From Polyangia bacterium (GTDB taxonomy: Bacteria > Myxococcota_A > Polyangia > Polyangiales > Polyangiaceae), in the NCBI GenBank assembly GCA_030433055.1, contig JAUILJ010000497.1:1-6320 (forward strand): a stretch of DNA of 6,320 bases, written 5' to 3'. Each line of letters starts with the position of its first letter. The stretch's first letter is position 1. Shown here one piece after another: positions 5,529 through 6,320 of the stretch. The notes beneath the pieces were generated by a model. That model was not told the origin of the DNA. It ran no database searches and saw nothing but the letters and a program-made list of their open reading frames with translations. The position numbers were made by a program, and so were the translations under genes.

Positions 5529-6320
5529 ATGACGTCTTCCCACGCCAGCGCGCATCCCGACCGCCAAGTCGTTCTGATCCTCGACTATGGCTCCCAATAC
5601 ACTCAGCTCATCGCCCGACGCATCCGCGAGAGCCACGTCTACTGTGAGATCCACCCTGGCACGCTGAAGCTCGAGGAGATCCGCGCCATCGGCGCCGATG
5701 CGATCATCCTCAGCGGTGGCCCCGACAGCGTGTACGGGGACGACGCGCCGAAGAGCGATCCCGGAGTGTTCGGGCTCGGCGTCCCGGTGCTGGGGATCTG
5801 CTACGGGCAGCAGCTCATGGCGCTCCAGCTCGGCGGCAAGGTGGAGAGCAGTGACCACCGCGAGTATGGCCCAGCCAAGCTCGAAGTGGACGAAGCCGTG
5901 GGGATCTTCCGACCGTTTCCTCCCGGAGAAAAGCTCGACGTCTGGATGAGTCACGGCGACCGACTCACCCGGCTCCCGGAAGGCTTCCGTCAACTCGCTC
6001 ACTCGCCTGGCGCGCCCCACGCCGGGATCGGTAACCCCGAGCAGAAGCAGTACGGCATCCAGTTTCACCCCGAGGTGGTTCACACGCCCCGGGGACGTGA
6101 GCTGCTGGAAGCGTTCCTGTTCGACGTGGCAGGCCTAGAGCCGTCGTGGACCCCCGGGTCGTTCGTGGACGAGGCCATCGAGGCCGTGCGCTCGAAGGTG
6201 GCCGAGGACGAACACGTGATCTGCGGGCTCTCCGGTGGTGTGGACTCCAGCGTCGCAGCCCTCCTGTGTCACAAGGCCCTGGGCGATCGCCTGACCTGCA
6301 TCTTCGTGGACAACGGCCTC
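5529..6320 (+). CDS. guaA: GMP synthase (glutamine-hydrolysing), 5' part only
   Basis: GuaA converts XMP, ATP and glutamine to GMP in the cytoplasm, the last step of de novo guanine nucleotide synthesis. The window holds 264 codons of a protein usually about 510-530 residues long, so the gene is cut by the edge and not broken. The class I glutamine amidotransferase domain fills about 15-200: LILDYGSQYTQLIARRIRE at the N-terminus, the oxyanion-loop region LSGGPDSVY (61-69), the nucleophile elbow GICYGQQ with Cys91, and FHPEV with His180 and Glu182 completing the catalytic triad. The ATP-pyrophosphatase domain begins near 205 and shows the P-loop SGGVDSS at 235-241; IFVDNGL at the edge is the conserved strand after it. 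The dimerisation domain lies beyond the window. All visible catalytic residues are intact. ATG 5529 is chosen because the residues after it look like a normal GuaA N-terminus with a short tail; GTG 5523 is possible. Confidence 0.97.
   Translation, partial: MTSSHASAHPDRQVVLILDYGSQYTQLIARRIRESHVYCEIHPGTLKLEEIRAIGADAIILSGGPDSVYGDDAPKSDPGVFGLGVPVLGICYGQQLMALQLGGKVESSDHREYGPAKLEVDEAVGIFRPFPPGEKLDVWMSHGDRLTRLPEGFRQLAHSPGAPHAGIGNPEQKQYGIQFHPEVVHTPRGRELLEAFLFDVAGLEPSWTPGSFVDEAIEAVRSKVAEDEHVICGLSGGVDSSVAALLCHKALGDRLTCIFVDNGL

Noticed and set aside
5283..6083. Minus-strand open frame of 266 codons opposite guaA
   Set aside because: The plus strand here encodes an unmistakable GuaA with all catalytic residues.

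Overview
The window is GC-rich, densely coding bacterial DNA. High-GC codon choice, frequent GTG starts, an ECF-like sigma factor and two large lipoproteins of no recognised pathway fit a myxobacterium-like organism (Myxococcota, perhaps Polyangia). This placement is inferred from style and gene content, not from a marker gene; the 264 codons of guaA would be the best sequence for testing it.

Layout. On the minus strand, the left edge holds the first 91 codons of a short membrane-anchored protein with a CX2CX2C iron-sulfur-type motif, running off the window. It is divergently oriented to a plus-strand gene for an ECF-type sigma factor (509-1168). The 234-bp divergent spacer carries the most distinctive non-coding signal here: four exact copies of the heptamer GTTACGC (one inverted) plus a GTTAC core, all within 50 bp (399-448), next to an AT-rich promoter-like stretch. 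A hairpin overlapping the sigma-factor stop codon and a 288-bp gap follow; the gap contains a perfect 16-bp palindrome (1302-1317).

The right half reads rightward: a 532-residue lipoprotein of unknown function (1457-3055), a 794-residue lipoprotein that looks like an M16 (pitrilysin/insulinase) peptidase that has lost its zinc site (3088-5472), and the first two thirds or less of guaA, GMP synthase (5529 to the edge). Gaps between these three are 32 and 56 bp with no convincing terminator, so co-transcription is possible, although promoter-like TGnTA motifs lie just upstream of both the second and third genes.

How they may work together. GuaA makes GMP from XMP in the cytoplasm and is a housekeeping gene. 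The two lipoproteins should sit in the cell envelope, where the M16-like protein could be a scaffold or chaperone rather than an enzyme. The sigma factor has no recognisable anti-sigma partner in view. The GTTACGC cluster is well placed to control the sigma gene, the Fe-S gene, or both. No mobile element, CRISPR array, tRNA or rRNA was seen. I found no complete new system; the operator-like cluster and the two unknown lipoproteins are the parts most worth following up.
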